Of a DNA stretch of 63,441 nt, positions 38,111-46,957 are shown one piece after another (position 1 is the stretch's first letter; every line of letters begins with the position of its first letter). Source of the DNA: Weeksella massiliensis (GTDB taxonomy: Bacteria > Bacteroidota > Bacteroidia > Flavobacteriales > Weeksellaceae); assembly GCA_000751595.1 (NCBI GenBank), contig CCMH01000052.1:1-63441 (forward strand), given 5' to 3'. The notes beneath the pieces were generated by a model. The model ran no database searches and was not told the origin of the DNA. It was given only the letters and a program-made list of their open reading frames with translations. The position numbers and the translations under genes are program-made.

Positions 38111-39109
38111 ATGGAAAATAATACTTTTAAGTTAGAACCGACCTCAAAAACCTCTACTATAGTACATTCCATCCTAAAGAAAACCAATAAAAAATTTATT
38201 TTTACGGCTGTTTTTCTACTTACGGCAATCCTATCTGGATGCTTAACGGCTTACCTATTGGTAGGAAAAGATTCGGTTTCATCAGAAGAAACTCTTTTAG
38301 TAAAGCTAAAACAAAGCAAAAAAGATTTAAAATCTTTACAATCAGAATACATCAAATTATCTGCCAAAATGAGTGAGGCAGAAAAACTTTTGGTGGCAAT
38401 TGAAGAAAAAGATGCTGATATCTACCGAAATGTTTATGGTATGGAAGAAATTCCCGATGAAGTTCGGATGGCAGGTTTCGGAGGAACGGATCGTTACTCG
38501 GATTTGTTGAGTTTGCCTAATGGAAAATATGTTGCCGAAACTGCGAAGAATATGGATATGTTGGTGAAAAGATTAGAGTTTCAATCCAAATCATTAGCAG
38601 AAATAAAGGCTGCAGCAACCGGAAAAGAAAAAGAATATGCTTCTATTCCAGCCATACAGCCTATTGCGAAAAAAGACATGTCGAGAGTTGCTTCTGGTTT
38701 TGGACAACGTTTTCATCCAATTCTCAAAATCAATAAAATGCACAAAGGATTAGATTTCGCCGCTCCAACAGGAACGCCAATTTACGCAACGGCCGATGGT
38801 CGTGTCGAGACGGCTGGTTCTGCAAACGGTTATGGAAATATGGTGAAAATTAATCACGGAAATGGATTCGAGACTTTGTATGGGCATATGAGTAAAATAA
38901 AAGTGCGTTCTGGACAACGAGTGAAAAGAGGAGATATTATCGGGAATGTTGGGAATACAGGGATGTCTACCGGTTCTCATCTGCATTACGAAATTCATAA
39001 AAATGGTGAAGTTATCAATCCGTTGACTTATTTTTATAAAGATATCAGTCCAGATGAGTTTGTAAAATTATATGAAGAATCACAAAAAATGTCAGTATCT
39101 TTGGACTAA
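38111..39109 (+). CDS. M23 (LytM-type) peptidoglycan endopeptidase
   Basis: A 332-residue membrane-anchored protein: a single N-terminal membrane segment (about 31-52), a coiled coil (about 60-105), then a peptidase M23 domain (about 205-305). The zinc ligands are all visible: HKGLDFAAPTGTPI (H and D), and GSHLHYEIHKNG (HxH), so it is probably active rather than an EnvC-like activator. It would cut peptide cross-links in the cell wall. Its TAA overlaps the ATG of the MerR-type gene by one base, so the two are co-translated. Confidence 0.9.
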   Translation: MENNTFKLEPTSKTSTIVHSILKKTNKKFIFTAVFLLTAILSGCLTAYLLVGKDSVSSEETLLVKLKQSKKDLKSLQSEYIKLSAKMSEAEKLLVAIEEKDADIYRNVYGMEEIPDEVRMAGFGGTDRYSDLLSLPNGKYVAETAKNMDMLVKRLEFQSKSLAEIKAAATGKEKEYASIPAIQPIAKKDMSRVASGFGQRFHPILKINKMHKGLDFAAPTGTPIYATADGRVETAGSANGYGNMVKINHGNGFETLYGHMSKIKVRSGQRVKRGDIIGNVGNTGMSTGSHLHYEIHKNGEVINPLTYFYKDISPDEFVKLYEESQKMSVSLD

Positions 39110-39453
39110 TGTTCGTCGAATTACCAGATAAATTATATTATTCGATAGGAGAAGTGTCACGTGCTTTCAACGTAAATCCTTCGCTTATCCGTTTTTGGGA
39201 GAAAGAGTTTAGTATTATCCAACCCAAAAAAAATAAAAAAGGAAACCGATTCTTTACTCCAAAAGACATCGAAAATCTTCGTATGATTTATCATTTAGTG
39301 AAAGAAAGAGGCTATACATTAGAAGGTGCCAAAATCGCGCTCGAAGAACAAAAAGGTTTGGTAGAAGAAATAGAAGTCATAACACGACTAGAAAATATCA
39401 AAGCCGAACTCCTAAAAATAAAAGATAGTTTAGATGATATGAACGACGAGTAA
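39109..39453 (+). CDS. MerR-family transcriptional regulator
   Basis: A 114-residue protein with an N-terminal MerR winged-helix domain: YYSIGEVSRAFNVNPSLIRFWEKEF, then the wing with KKNKKGNRFFTPKDIENLRMIYHLVKERGYTLEGAK. The short C-terminal helix (IEVITRLENIKAELLKIKD) is a dimerisation coil. No cysteine or other effector site is seen. The one-base overlap with the M23 peptidase gene suggests a shared role in envelope biology. A terminator overlaps its stop codon. Confidence 0.9.
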   Translation: MFVELPDKLYYSIGEVSRAFNVNPSLIRFWEKEFSIIQPKKNKKGNRFFTPKDIENLRMIYHLVKERGYTLEGAKIALEEQKGLVEEIEVITRLENIKAELLKIKDSLDDMNDE

Positions 39454-39468
39454 TCGTCGTTTTTTTAT
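39442..39468 (+). terminator. Intrinsic terminator overlapping the merR-type stop
   Basis: AACGACGA-GTAA-TCGTCGTT (39442-39461) followed by a T run. Confidence 0.85.
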
Positions 39469-39542
39469 TCTATAAAAAGGAAGAACAAAAAAAACTTTCT
39501 TTAGAAAATCGTATATTGAAACTCCAAAAATAAAAAGCGACC

Positions 39543-42500
39543 ATGTATTTAATTTTTGATACAGAAACGACGGGTTTACCAAGAGATTGGAACGCTCCGA
39601 TTACCGATTCTGACAACTGGCCAAGATGTATACAAATTGCTTGGCAGCTGCATGACGAGCTCGGGAATTTAGTCGAGCATCAAGACTATTTAGTGAAACC
39701 AGACGGATTTGATATTCCGTACGATTCAGAAAGAATTCATGGAATTTCGACCGCTTTAGCTACCGAAGAAGGTATTCCTTTGGAGGAAGTTTTGGATAAA
39801 TTTCAGAGAGCTTTAGCCAAAACAAAATTCATTGTTGGTCAGAATTTAGGGTTTGATGTTAATATTATGGGTGCCGAATTCTACCGAAAAGGTGTAGAAA
39901 ATAAGCTCGATCAATTACCCGTTTTGGATACTTGTACCGAAACAACTGCCGAATTACTAAAATTACCAGGAGGTCGTGGTGGTCGTTATAAGTTACCAAC
40001 GCTTACCGAATTGCATGAGTTTTTGTTTCAGGTTCCCTTTTCAGAGGCGCATAATGCAACGGCTGACGTTGAAGCAACTGCGCGTTGTTTCTTCGAACTT
40101 ATCCGAACAGAAGTTTTTACTTTAGAAGATTTGCAAGAAGACGAAAGTTATTTTACACGTTTTCGTACTGCAAATCCTACCAAAATAGCTTCGGTCGGAC
40201 TAAAACATGTTAATCTAAAAAAAGCTTCAGATACCATAGCCAAACGCTTGGCAAAAGAAGAGCCGGATACTATTTTACCCGAAGTAACGGATGAGATTTT
40301 AGAACAATTCGAGAAAGCTCCTTTTTCGCATTTGCATAATCATACCCAATTTTCTATTCTACAATCAACGATAGCTGTCAAAGATTTGGTAAAAGCTACG
40401 GCAAAACAAAAAATGCCGGCAGTTGCCATGACCGATCATGGAAATATGATGGGGGCTTTTCACTTCGTAGATGCGGTTTATGAACATAATCAGCGAGTAG
40501 AAGAAAAAAATAAGGAACTCGAAGCGCAAGGTTTGCCTCCGACAGAAATGACCATAAAACCAATTGTTGGGGCGGAGTTTTTTGTGTGTGAAAATCATTT
40601 GGATAAAACCAAAAAAGACAATGGATATCAGATTGTTTTTTTAGCGAAAAATAAAGTTGGCTACCACAATTTAGCCAAAATGGCTTCGAAGGCGAATATC
40701 GACGGATTCTATTATGTGCCAAGAATAGACCGAGAAGTTATCCGACAATATAAGGAAGGATTGATTGTGCTTTCTGGAAACTTGCAAGGTGAAATTCCGA
40801 ATAAAATTCTCAATATCGGAGAAAGACAAGCCGAAGAAGCATTGGAGTGGTGGAAAGAAGAATTTGGAGATGATTTTTATATCGAATTGATGCGACATGA
40901 TCAAGAAGATGAAAATAGGGTAAACCAAACGCTTATTCAGTTTGCGATGAAACACGACGTGAAACTAATCGCCACCAATAATACCTATTATATCGATAAA
41001 GAAGATTCGAATGCTCATGATATTTTGTTGTGTGTGCGCGATGCCGAGAAACAATCTACACCGATAGGGCGTGGTCGTGGTTTCCGTTTCGGATTTCCGA
41101 ATCAAGAATATTATTTCAAGTCGAGTGAAGAGATGAAAAATCTTTTCCGAGATATTCCTCAAGCAATTATTAATATTCAAGAAATTGTTGATAAAGTTGA
41201 GGTTTATAAATTACGAAGAGATGTATTGCTTCCGAAATTTACGATTCCAGAAGAATTTATTCATGCCGAAGACGAGCAAGATGGAGGCAAACGTGGAGAG
41301 AATGCGTATCTACGATTTTTAACCTATGAAGGAGCAAAAAGACGATACGAAACTATAACGCCCGAAATCGAGGAACGATTAGATTTCGAACTTGCAACCA
41401 TCGAGCGTACCGGATATCCAGGGTATTTCCTTATTGTGCAGGATTTTATTGCGGCGGCGAGAGAGATGGGGGTTTCGGTAGGTCCTGGACGGGGTTCTGC
41501 AGCCGGTTCTGCCGTTGCGTATTGTTTAGGAATTACCAATTTAGATCCGATAGAGTACGATTTGCTTTTCGAGCGTTTCCTTAATCCAGACCGGGTTTCG
41601 ATGCCCGATATCGATATCGATTTTGATGATGAAGGACGAAGTTTGGTGATGGATTATGTTATCAATAAATACGGAGCCAACCAAGTCGCGCAAATTATTA
41701 CTTATGGAACGATGGCAGCAAAATCGTCTATTCGAGATACAGCACGTGTGCTAGATTTGCCTTTGTATGAGGCAGATAAAGTCGCAAAGTTGATTCCGAA
41801 TATGAAGCTTTCGAAGATTTTTCATTTGGATGAAAAAGTCCTTAAAAGCGAATTGCGTCCAGAAGATTTAGAGAATGTTTTAGAACTAAAACGTTTATCC
41901 GACGGAAATGATCTCACGGCACAAACGATTCAACAAGCTCAGATTTTAGAAGGATCTGTAAGAAATACGGGGGTGCATGCCTGCGGTGTAATTATTACTC
42001 CCGATGATATTACCAATTTTGTACCAGTAACAACTGCCAAGGATTCTGATTTGTATCTTACCCAGTTCGATAACTCGGTGGCAGAATCTGCAGGTTTATT
42101 AAAGATGGACTTTTTAGGGTTGAAGACGTTGACCCTGATAAAAGACACAGTAAAATTAGTCAAGCTTCGGTATGATGTTGATATCGATCCAGATCAGATT
42201 CCGATTGATGATGAAAAAACGTATGAGCTTTTCCAGAGAGGAGAAACAATTGGGGTTTTCCAATACGAATCTCCCGGAATGCAAAAACACATGCGTGATC
42301 TGAAACCTACTGTTTTTGCCGATCTCATTGCCATGAATGCTTTGTATCGTCCAGGTCCGATGGAATACATTCCTTCTTTTATTCGTCGTAAAGCAGGGAT
42401 AGAAGAAATTACCTACGATTTAGATGCTTGTGAAGAATATCTGAGTGAAACGTACGGGATTACGGTTTATCAAGAGCAGGTGATGTTGCTGTCGCAAAAG

Positions 42501-43934
42501 TTAGCCGATTTCTCCAAAGGTGATGCCGACGTGTTGCGTAAAGCGATGGGGAAAAAGCAAAAAGCGGTTCTCGATAAGATGAAGCCTAAATTCATTGAAC
42601 AAGCTGCTGCTAAAGGACACGACCCGAAAGTTCTAGAAAAAATCTGGACTGACTGGGAAGCCTTTGCATCGTATGCCTTCAATAAATCTCACTCGACTTG
42701 TTATGCATGGATTGCTTACCAAACAGCTTACCTCAAAGCGCATTATCCGGCAGAATATATGGCTGCGGTTTTGTCGAATAACATGAACGACATCAAACAA
42801 GTTACATTCTTTATGGAAGAGTGTAAGCGTATGGGAATCAAAGTATTGAATCCGGATGTTAATGAGTCGATTTCTAAGTTTAACGTAAACGAAAATAACG
42901 CGATCCGTTTTGGGATGGCAGCCGTAAAAGGAGTAGGTTCTGCTGCTGTAAAAGCGATTATTGCCGAACGCGAAGAGAACGGAATTTTTAGTTCTATTTT
43001 CGATTTTGTAAAACGAGTTGATCTTCGAGTTGTGAACAAAAAAACTATCGAAAATCTAATTCTTGCCGGTGCATTTGATCAGTTCGATTATCATCGTGGA
43101 CGCTATTTCTATCAAGAAGATGGAACAACAAATCTCGAGAAAATCATCAAATATGGTGGGAATTATCAAGCCCAAAAAAATAGCGCTCAAACTTCTTTGT
43201 TTGGTGGGTTAGACGGAACGGTGGAGGACATTGTACCTCAATTACCCGATTGTGATAATTGGAGTATCGTACAAGAATTATACAAAGAAAAAGAAGTAAT
43301 CGGAATGTTTATTTCTTCGCATCCGTTGGATGAATACAAAGACGAAATAAAATTAATATCCAACATGACCCTTAATCAACTTATTGGTCGAGAAGGAGAG
43401 GTCGCGGGACGAGAATTGTCTATGTGCGGAATTATGAGTAATGTGATGCATCGGATCAGTAAAAACGGAAAAGAATACGGAAGTTTTACGTTTAGCGATT
43501 ATACCGATTCGTACGATTTTATGATTTTTGGAGAAGATTATCTCAAGTTTAAATATTTCTTTAATGAAAATCTTTTCTTGAATATTCGAGTAATTTTCGA
43601 GAAGAAAGTGTACAAAGATCGCGATGGAAATGTAACCGGAGAAAGAATGTTTACCAAAATCACGAAAATGCAATTGTTGAGTGAAATTCTCGAATCGAGT
43701 ACCAGTAGTTTGATGATTAATATCGACTTAGAAGATCTCAACGATCAGTTGGTAGAACGATTATTGGATATGGTTGTTCGTTATCAAGGAAACAAAAAAT
43801 TAGAATTCAAAATTGTTGATAATCAAGAGAAAATGCGACTCGAGATACCATCGGATAAATATAAAGTCAATATTTGTCGAGAGCTTTTAGATGAAATCAA
43901 ACACTTCCAAGAACTAAAAATAAATCTAAGCTAA
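39543..43934 (+). CDS. dnaE: DNA polymerase III alpha subunit with fused exonuclease
   Basis: A 1463-residue replicative polymerase. Residues 1 to about 200 are a DEDDh 3'-5' exonuclease (YLIFDTETTGLPRDW, HNATADVEATARCF), which in E. coli is the separate protein DnaQ. The PHP domain follows (FSHLHNHTQFSILQ, AMTDHGNMMG), then the catalytic palm with PDIDIDFDDEGRS near residue 690, GPGRGSAAGSAVAY, FQYESPGMQKHMRDL and a C-terminal OB-fold. Proofreading and synthesis thus sit on one chain, a form known from Bacteroidota. About 90 bases separate it from the MerR-type gene. Confidence 0.96.
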   Translation: MYLIFDTETTGLPRDWNAPITDSDNWPRCIQIAWQLHDELGNLVEHQDYLVKPDGFDIPYDSERIHGISTALATEEGIPLEEVLDKFQRALAKTKFIVGQNLGFDVNIMGAEFYRKGVENKLDQLPVLDTCTETTAELLKLPGGRGGRYKLPTLTELHEFLFQVPFSEAHNATADVEATARCFFELIRTEVFTLEDLQEDESYFTRFRTANPTKIASVGLKHVNLKKASDTIAKRLAKEEPDTILPEVTDEILEQFEKAPFSHLHNHTQFSILQSTIAVKDLVKATAKQKMPAVAMTDHGNMMGAFHFVDAVYEHNQRVEEKNKELEAQGLPPTEMTIKPIVGAEFFVCENHLDKTKKDNGYQIVFLAKNKVGYHNLAKMASKANIDGFYYVPRIDREVIRQYKEGLIVLSGNLQGEIPNKILNIGERQAEEALEWWKEEFGDDFYIELMRHDQEDENRVNQTLIQFAMKHDVKLIATNNTYYIDKEDSNAHDILLCVRDAEKQSTPIGRGRGFRFGFPNQEYYFKSSEEMKNLFRDIPQAIINIQEIVDKVEVYKLRRDVLLPKFTIPEEFIHAEDEQDGGKRGENAYLRFLTYEGAKRRYETITPEIEERLDFELATIERTGYPGYFLIVQDFIAAAREMGVSVGPGRGSAAGSAVAYCLGITNLDPIEYDLLFERFLNPDRVSMPDIDIDFDDEGRSLVMDYVINKYGANQVAQIITYGTMAAKSSIRDTARVLDLPLYEADKVAKLIPNMKLSKIFHLDEKVLKSELRPEDLENVLELKRLSDGNDLTAQTIQQAQILEGSVRNTGVHACGVIITPDDITNFVPVTTAKDSDLYLTQFDNSVAESAGLLKMDFLGLKTLTLIKDTVKLVKLRYDVDIDPDQIPIDDEKTYELFQRGETIGVFQYESPGMQKHMRDLKPTVFADLIAMNALYRPGPMEYIPSFIRRKAGIEEITYDLDACEEYLSETYGITVYQEQVMLLSQKLADFSKGDADVLRKAMGKKQKAVLDKMKPKFIEQAAAKGHDPKVLEKIWTDWEAFASYAFNKSHSTCYAWIAYQTAYLKAHYPAEYMAAVLSNNMNDIKQVTFFMEECKRMGIKVLNPDVNESISKFNVNENNAIRFGMAAVKGVGSAAVKAIIAEREENGIFSSIFDFVKRVDLRVVNKKTIENLILAGAFDQFDYHRGRYFYQEDGTTNLEKIIKYGGNYQAQKNSAQTSLFGGLDGTVEDIVPQLPDCDNWSIVQELYKEKEVIGMFISSHPLDEYKDEIKLISNMTLNQLIGREGEVAGRELSMCGIMSNVMHRISKNGKEYGSFTFSDYTDSYDFMIFGEDYLKFKYFFNENLFLNIRVIFEKKVYKDRDGNVTGERMFTKITKMQLLSEILESSTSSLMINIDLEDLNDQLVERLLDMVVRYQGNKKLEFKIVDNQEKMRLEIPSDKYKVNICRELLDEIKHFQELKINLS

Positions 43935-44035
43935 CTATCGTATCATTAGTATAATCGATAGAAATGCATCAGAAGTATAAATATTTTTTCTTAGATTTGT
44001 TTAAATAGATTTTAGAAATACAAAAAATAAAAATT

Positions 44036-44353
44036 ATGGCATTAGATGTAACAGATGCAAGTTTCGATAATGAAATCATCAATTCGGGTAAACCAGCAAT
44101 GGTAGATTTTTGGGCTGTGTGGTGTGGACCATGTCGTATGGTAGGACCAGTTGTAGAAGAAATCGCTGGTGAATATAACGGAAAAGCAGTCGTTGCAAAA
44201 GTTGACGTAGATAACAATCAAGAAGTAGCTGCAAAATACGGAATCAGAAATATCCCGACAATCTTATACTTCAAAAACGGAGAAGTTGTGGATAAAGTAG
44301 TAGGAGTTGCCCCAAAAGAGCAATTAATAGAAAAATTAGAAGCTTTAATGTAA
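44036..44353 (+). CDS. trxA: Thioredoxin
   Basis: A 105-residue canonical cytoplasmic thioredoxin: MVDFWAVWCGPCRMVGP with the CGPC redox motif near residue 30, then a cis-proline in IRNIPTILYF near residue 75 and the closing GVAPKEQLIEKLEAL helix. It donates electrons to reductases and peroxiredoxins, possibly including the Bcp-type peroxiredoxin encoded 1 kb downstream. A TAGATTTG box lies about 40 bases upstream and a terminator follows. Confidence 0.96.
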   Translation: MALDVTDASFDNEIINSGKPAMVDFWAVWCGPCRMVGPVVEEIAGEYNGKAVVAKVDVDNNQEVAAKYGIRNIPTILYFKNGEVVDKVVGVAPKEQLIEKLEALM

Positions 44354-44384
44354 TCAATTAAAATATTGATTATTAAAACGATAG

Positions 44385-44415
44385 AGAAACTCAGTTGAAA
44401 AACTGAGTTTTTTTT
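44385..44415 (+). terminator. Intrinsic terminator after trxA
   Basis: Ten-base stem AAACTCAGTT/AACTGAGTTT (44387-44410) with GAAA loop and a T run. Confidence 0.9.
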
Positions 44416-44448
44416 GTCATTTTTTTTAGGAAGTATTAAAAAACCGTG

Positions 44449-44456
44449 TATATTTG
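44449..44456 (+). promoter_or_regulatory. Predicted -7 box of the tRNA-Asp cluster
   Basis: TATATTTG lies 20 bases before the first tRNA-Asp. The -33 region reads TTAGG rather than TTG. Confidence 0.55.
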
Positions 44457-44476
44457 CAATCCGAAACTGATACACT

Positions 44477-44550
44477 GATCCGGTAGTTCAGTTGGTTAGA
44501 ATACCTGCCTGTCACGCAGGTGGTCGCGGGTTCGAGTCCCGTCCGGATCG
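44477..44550 (+). tRNA. tRNA-Asp(GTC), copy 1
   Basis: Folds as a cloverleaf with acceptor stem GATCCGG/CCGGATC, anticodon stem CCTGC/GCAGG, loop CTGTCAC (anticodon GTC) and T loop TTCGAGT. The discriminator base is G, as expected for Asp. CCA is not encoded. Confidence 0.97.
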
Positions 44551-44589
44551 CAAAAAGTTCTCTCACATTTATAATAATTTATAAAAACT

Positions 44590-44663
44590 GATCCGGTAGT
44601 TCAGTTGGTTAGAATACCTGCCTGTCACGCAGGTGGTCGCGGGTTCGAGTCCCGTCCGGATCG
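44590..44663 (+). tRNA. tRNA-Asp(GTC), copy 2
   Basis: Identical in sequence to copy 1 over all 74 bases; a 39-base AT-rich spacer separates them. Confidence 0.97.
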
Positions 44664-44701
44664 CAAGTTAAAGCGATTTACATTTTTATAAATTTTTATT
44701 A

Positions 44702-44775
44702 GATTCGGTAGTTCAGTTGGTTAGAATACCTGCCTGTCACGCAGGTGGTCGCGGGTTCGAGTCCCGTCCGGATCG
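44702..44775 (+). tRNA. tRNA-Asp(GTC), copy 3 with a C4 to T change
   Basis: Same as copies 1 and 2 except that the 5' acceptor arm reads GATTCGG, so position 4 pairs as U-G with G69 rather than C-G. It should still fold. It follows copy 2 by 38 bases and ends the cluster. Confidence 0.95.
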
Positions 44776-44778
44776 CAG

Positions 44779-44807
44779 AAAGCTTTACCTTTGGTAAAGC
44801 TTTTTTT
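44779..44807 (+). terminator. Intrinsic terminator of the tRNA-Asp cluster
   Basis: AAAGCTTTACC/GGTAAAGCTTT stem (44779-44803) with a short T loop and a T run. Confidence 0.9.
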
Positions 44808-44835
44808 GTTTCTACACATTTCATAAAACTATACG

Positions 44836-45243
44836 ATGCAGATTTTACACTTGGCTTCGGCAATAATTACCAATCCGCAGAATGAATTTTTAATCGTGCG
44901 GAAAAACAACTCTTCCTATTTTCAGATGGTAGGAGGAAAGATTGATGTGGGGGAGCAGCCTATCGAAACACTTATTCGAGAATGCCAAGAAGAAATACAA
45001 ATCGATATTTCGTTCTCTCTGATAGAATTGTTGGGTGAACACAGAACGAAAGCTGTAAACGAACAAGAAACTTTGGTAGAAGCCAAAATATTTCATGTTG
45101 CGTTACCCGAAAATACTTCTGTACAATGTGCTTCAGAAATAGCAGAATTTGCTTGGATGAGTAAAACATCCTACCAAAATTATCAATTGGCACATCTGCT
45201 GCGCGAATTTAGTTTGCCTTGGTGGTTGGCTTATCAAAACTAA
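44836..45243 (+). CDS. Nudix hydrolase
   Basis: A 135-residue Nudix-fold pyrophosphatase. The Nudix box is GKIDVGEQPIETLIRECQEE (residues about 39-58), which carries the metal-binding REcxEE; the usual glycine after EE is replaced by Gln (EEIQID). The fold suits hydrolysis of a nucleoside diphosphate linked to some group, but the substrate is not predictable. It follows the tRNA-Asp terminator and stands alone. Confidence 0.88.
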   Translation: MQILHLASAIITNPQNEFLIVRKNNSSYFQMVGGKIDVGEQPIETLIRECQEEIQIDISFSLIELLGEHRTKAVNEQETLVEAKIFHVALPENTSVQCASEIAEFAWMSKTSYQNYQLAHLLREFSLPWWLAYQN

Positions 45244-45284
45244 AAACTTTAATGTTGACGTCATGTTTTGGCGTTATGATGATT

Positions 45285-45292
45285 TATCTTTG
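45285..45292 (+). promoter_or_regulatory. Predicted -7 box of bcp-recA
   Basis: TATCTTTG fits TAnnTTTG and lies about 83 bases before the bcp ATG. Confidence 0.45.
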
Positions 45293-45374
45293 TCAATAAG
45301 AAAATGGAAAAAAAGGGAAATAAACTTTTTATCAAGATTTATTCTTTATTTTTACATAACTTAAAAGTGAGAAG

Positions 45375-45830
45375 ATGAAAATGTTAGAAAAAGGTGACAA
45401 AGCACCGGAATTTAGTGGAGTAGATCAGAACGGTAAGACGGTAAGTTTGGCCGATTATCAGGGTAAAAAATTAGTCGTGTTTTTTTATCCCAAAGCGAGC
45501 ACTCCGGGTTGTACAGCAGAAGCATGTGATTTGCGAGACAACGAAACTGCTTTAGCTGCCCAAGGTTATTCGATTGTCGGGGTAAGTGCCGATTCGGTAG
45601 AAAGACAAAAGAAATTTGCCGAAAAATACGCTTTGCCTTTTCCGCTTTTGGCTGATGAAGATCATACCATTCTCAATGCTTTTGGAGTTTGGGGGCCGAA
45701 GAAATTTATGGGACGCGAATATGATGGAATTCATCGAACTACTTTTTTGATTAATGAAGAAGGAATTATCGATGAGGTAATCAGCAAAGTGAAAACCAAA
45801 GAACATGCAAAACAAATTTTAGAAAAATAA
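45375..45830 (+). CDS. bcp: Thioredoxin-dependent thiol peroxidase (Bcp/PrxQ)
   Basis: A 151-residue peroxiredoxin that reduces hydroperoxides. The peroxidatic cysteine lies in the PKASTPGCTAEACDLRD motif near residue 46, and the second cysteine five residues later is the resolving Cys typical of PrxQ. GVSADSVERQKKFAEKY and a C-terminal helix complete the fold. An ATG six bases downstream (MLEKGDKAPEF) is an alternative start. It is 14 bases before recA, so oxidative defence and DNA repair are probably co-expressed here. Confidence 0.94.
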   Translation: MKMLEKGDKAPEFSGVDQNGKTVSLADYQGKKLVVFFYPKASTPGCTAEACDLRDNETALAAQGYSIVGVSADSVERQKKFAEKYALPFPLLADEDHTILNAFGVWGPKKFMGREYDGIHRTTFLINEEGIIDEVISKVKTKEHAKQILEK

Positions 45831-45844
45831 AAAAATAAGAAATA

Positions 45845-46843
45845 ATGAGTGATTCAGATAATAAAAAGAAAGCATTACAACTTGTTCTCGATAAGATGGA
45901 CAAGGCATACGGAAAAGGTACGGTAATGCGCATGGGCGATTCTGCCGTTGATGATAAGATAGAAGTAATTCCTTCTGGGTCATTAGGGTTGGATATCGCG
46001 CTTGGGGTAGGAGGATATCCTCGCGGACGAGTAATAGAAATCTATGGACCAGAATCGTCTGGTAAAACGACTCTTACGCTTCATGCCATTGCAGAGGCGC
46101 AAAAACAAGGTGGGATTGCAGCTTTTATTGATGCCGAGCACGCTTTTGATCGTTACTATGCAGAAAAATTAGGTGTAAATGTTGAAGATTTAATCGTTTC
46201 TCAACCTGATAATGGGGAACAAGCGCTAGAGATTGCAGATAATCTTATCCGTTCGGGTGCAATTGATATTATTGTGATCGATTCGGTGGCAGCCTTGACG
46301 CCGAAAGCAGAGATCGAAGGGGAAATGGGTGATTCTCGTATGGGGTTACAAGCTCGTTTGATGTCGCAAGCGTTGCGTAAATTGACTGGTACAATTAATA
46401 AAACAAAATGTACGGCCATTTTCATTAACCAATTAAGAGAAAAAATTGGAGTGATGTTTGGGAATCCAGAAACAACAACCGGAGGAAATGCACTGAAGTT
46501 TTATGCTTCTGTTCGTTTGGATATTCGTCGTTCGACACAAATTAAAAACGCAGATGAAGTCATCGGAAACCATGCAAAAGTAAAAGTTGTAAAAAATAAA
46601 GTAGCTCCACCTTTCCGTCAGGCAGAATTCGATATTATGTACGGAGAAGGAATCTCTAAAGTTGGAGAAATCCTCGATTTAGCCGTAGAAAAAGGAATCG
46701 TGCAAAAGTCGGGTTCTTGGTATTCGTACAACGAAAGTAAACTAGGACAAGGACGTGATGCTGTAAAAGATGTTCTGAAAGATAACCCTGAGTTGTCAGA
46801 AGAAATTGAAACGAAAATATTAGAAGTTATTCATGAAGGGTAA
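45845..46843 (+). CDS. recA: Recombinase A
   Basis: A 332-residue strand-exchange ATPase and SOS co-protease. Visible: [37 protein letters not shown] (Walker A), [30 protein letters not shown] (Walker B and L1), [22 protein letters not shown] (L2), and the C-terminal domain. The usual acidic C-terminal tail is short. It probably shares a transcript with bcp. No LexA-type operator is apparent. Confidence 0.97.
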   Translation: MSDSDNKKKALQLVLDKMDKAYGKGTVMRMGDSAVDDKIEVIPSGSLGLDIALGVGGYPRGRVIEIYGPESSGKTTLTLHAIAEAQKQGGIAAFIDAEHAFDRYYAEKLGVNVEDLIVSQPDNGEQALEIADNLIRSGAIDIIVIDSVAALTPKAEIEGEMGDSRMGLQARLMSQALRKLTGTINKTKCTAIFINQLREKIGVMFGNPETTTGGNALKFYASVRLDIRRSTQIKNADEVIGNHAKVKVVKNKVAPPFRQAEFDIMYGEGISKVGEILDLAVEKGIVQKSGSWYSYNESKLGQGRDAVKDVLKDNPELSEEIETKILEVIHEG

Positions 46844-46887
46844 ACCATAGTAATTTAATTTTATTTATTTAGTTATTGATTAATGAG

Positions 46888-46920
46888 AAAAATCCGAAGC
46901 TTCTGCTCCGGATTTTTTTA
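46888..46920 (+). terminator. Intrinsic terminator after recA
   Basis: Thirteen-base stem (46888-46900 with 46905-46917; AATCCGAAGC/GCTCCGGATT, one G-A mismatch) and a T run. Confidence 0.85.
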
Positions 46921-46957
46921 TATCAATATTTTCGATGCTTGAATTTTTCGGTAGAAA

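Noticed and set aside
44477..44775. Regularly spaced 74-base repeats with 38-39 base spacers, resembling a CRISPR array
   Set aside because: Each repeat folds as tRNA-Asp with anticodon GTC; spacers are unremarkable AT-rich gaps and no cas genes are nearby.
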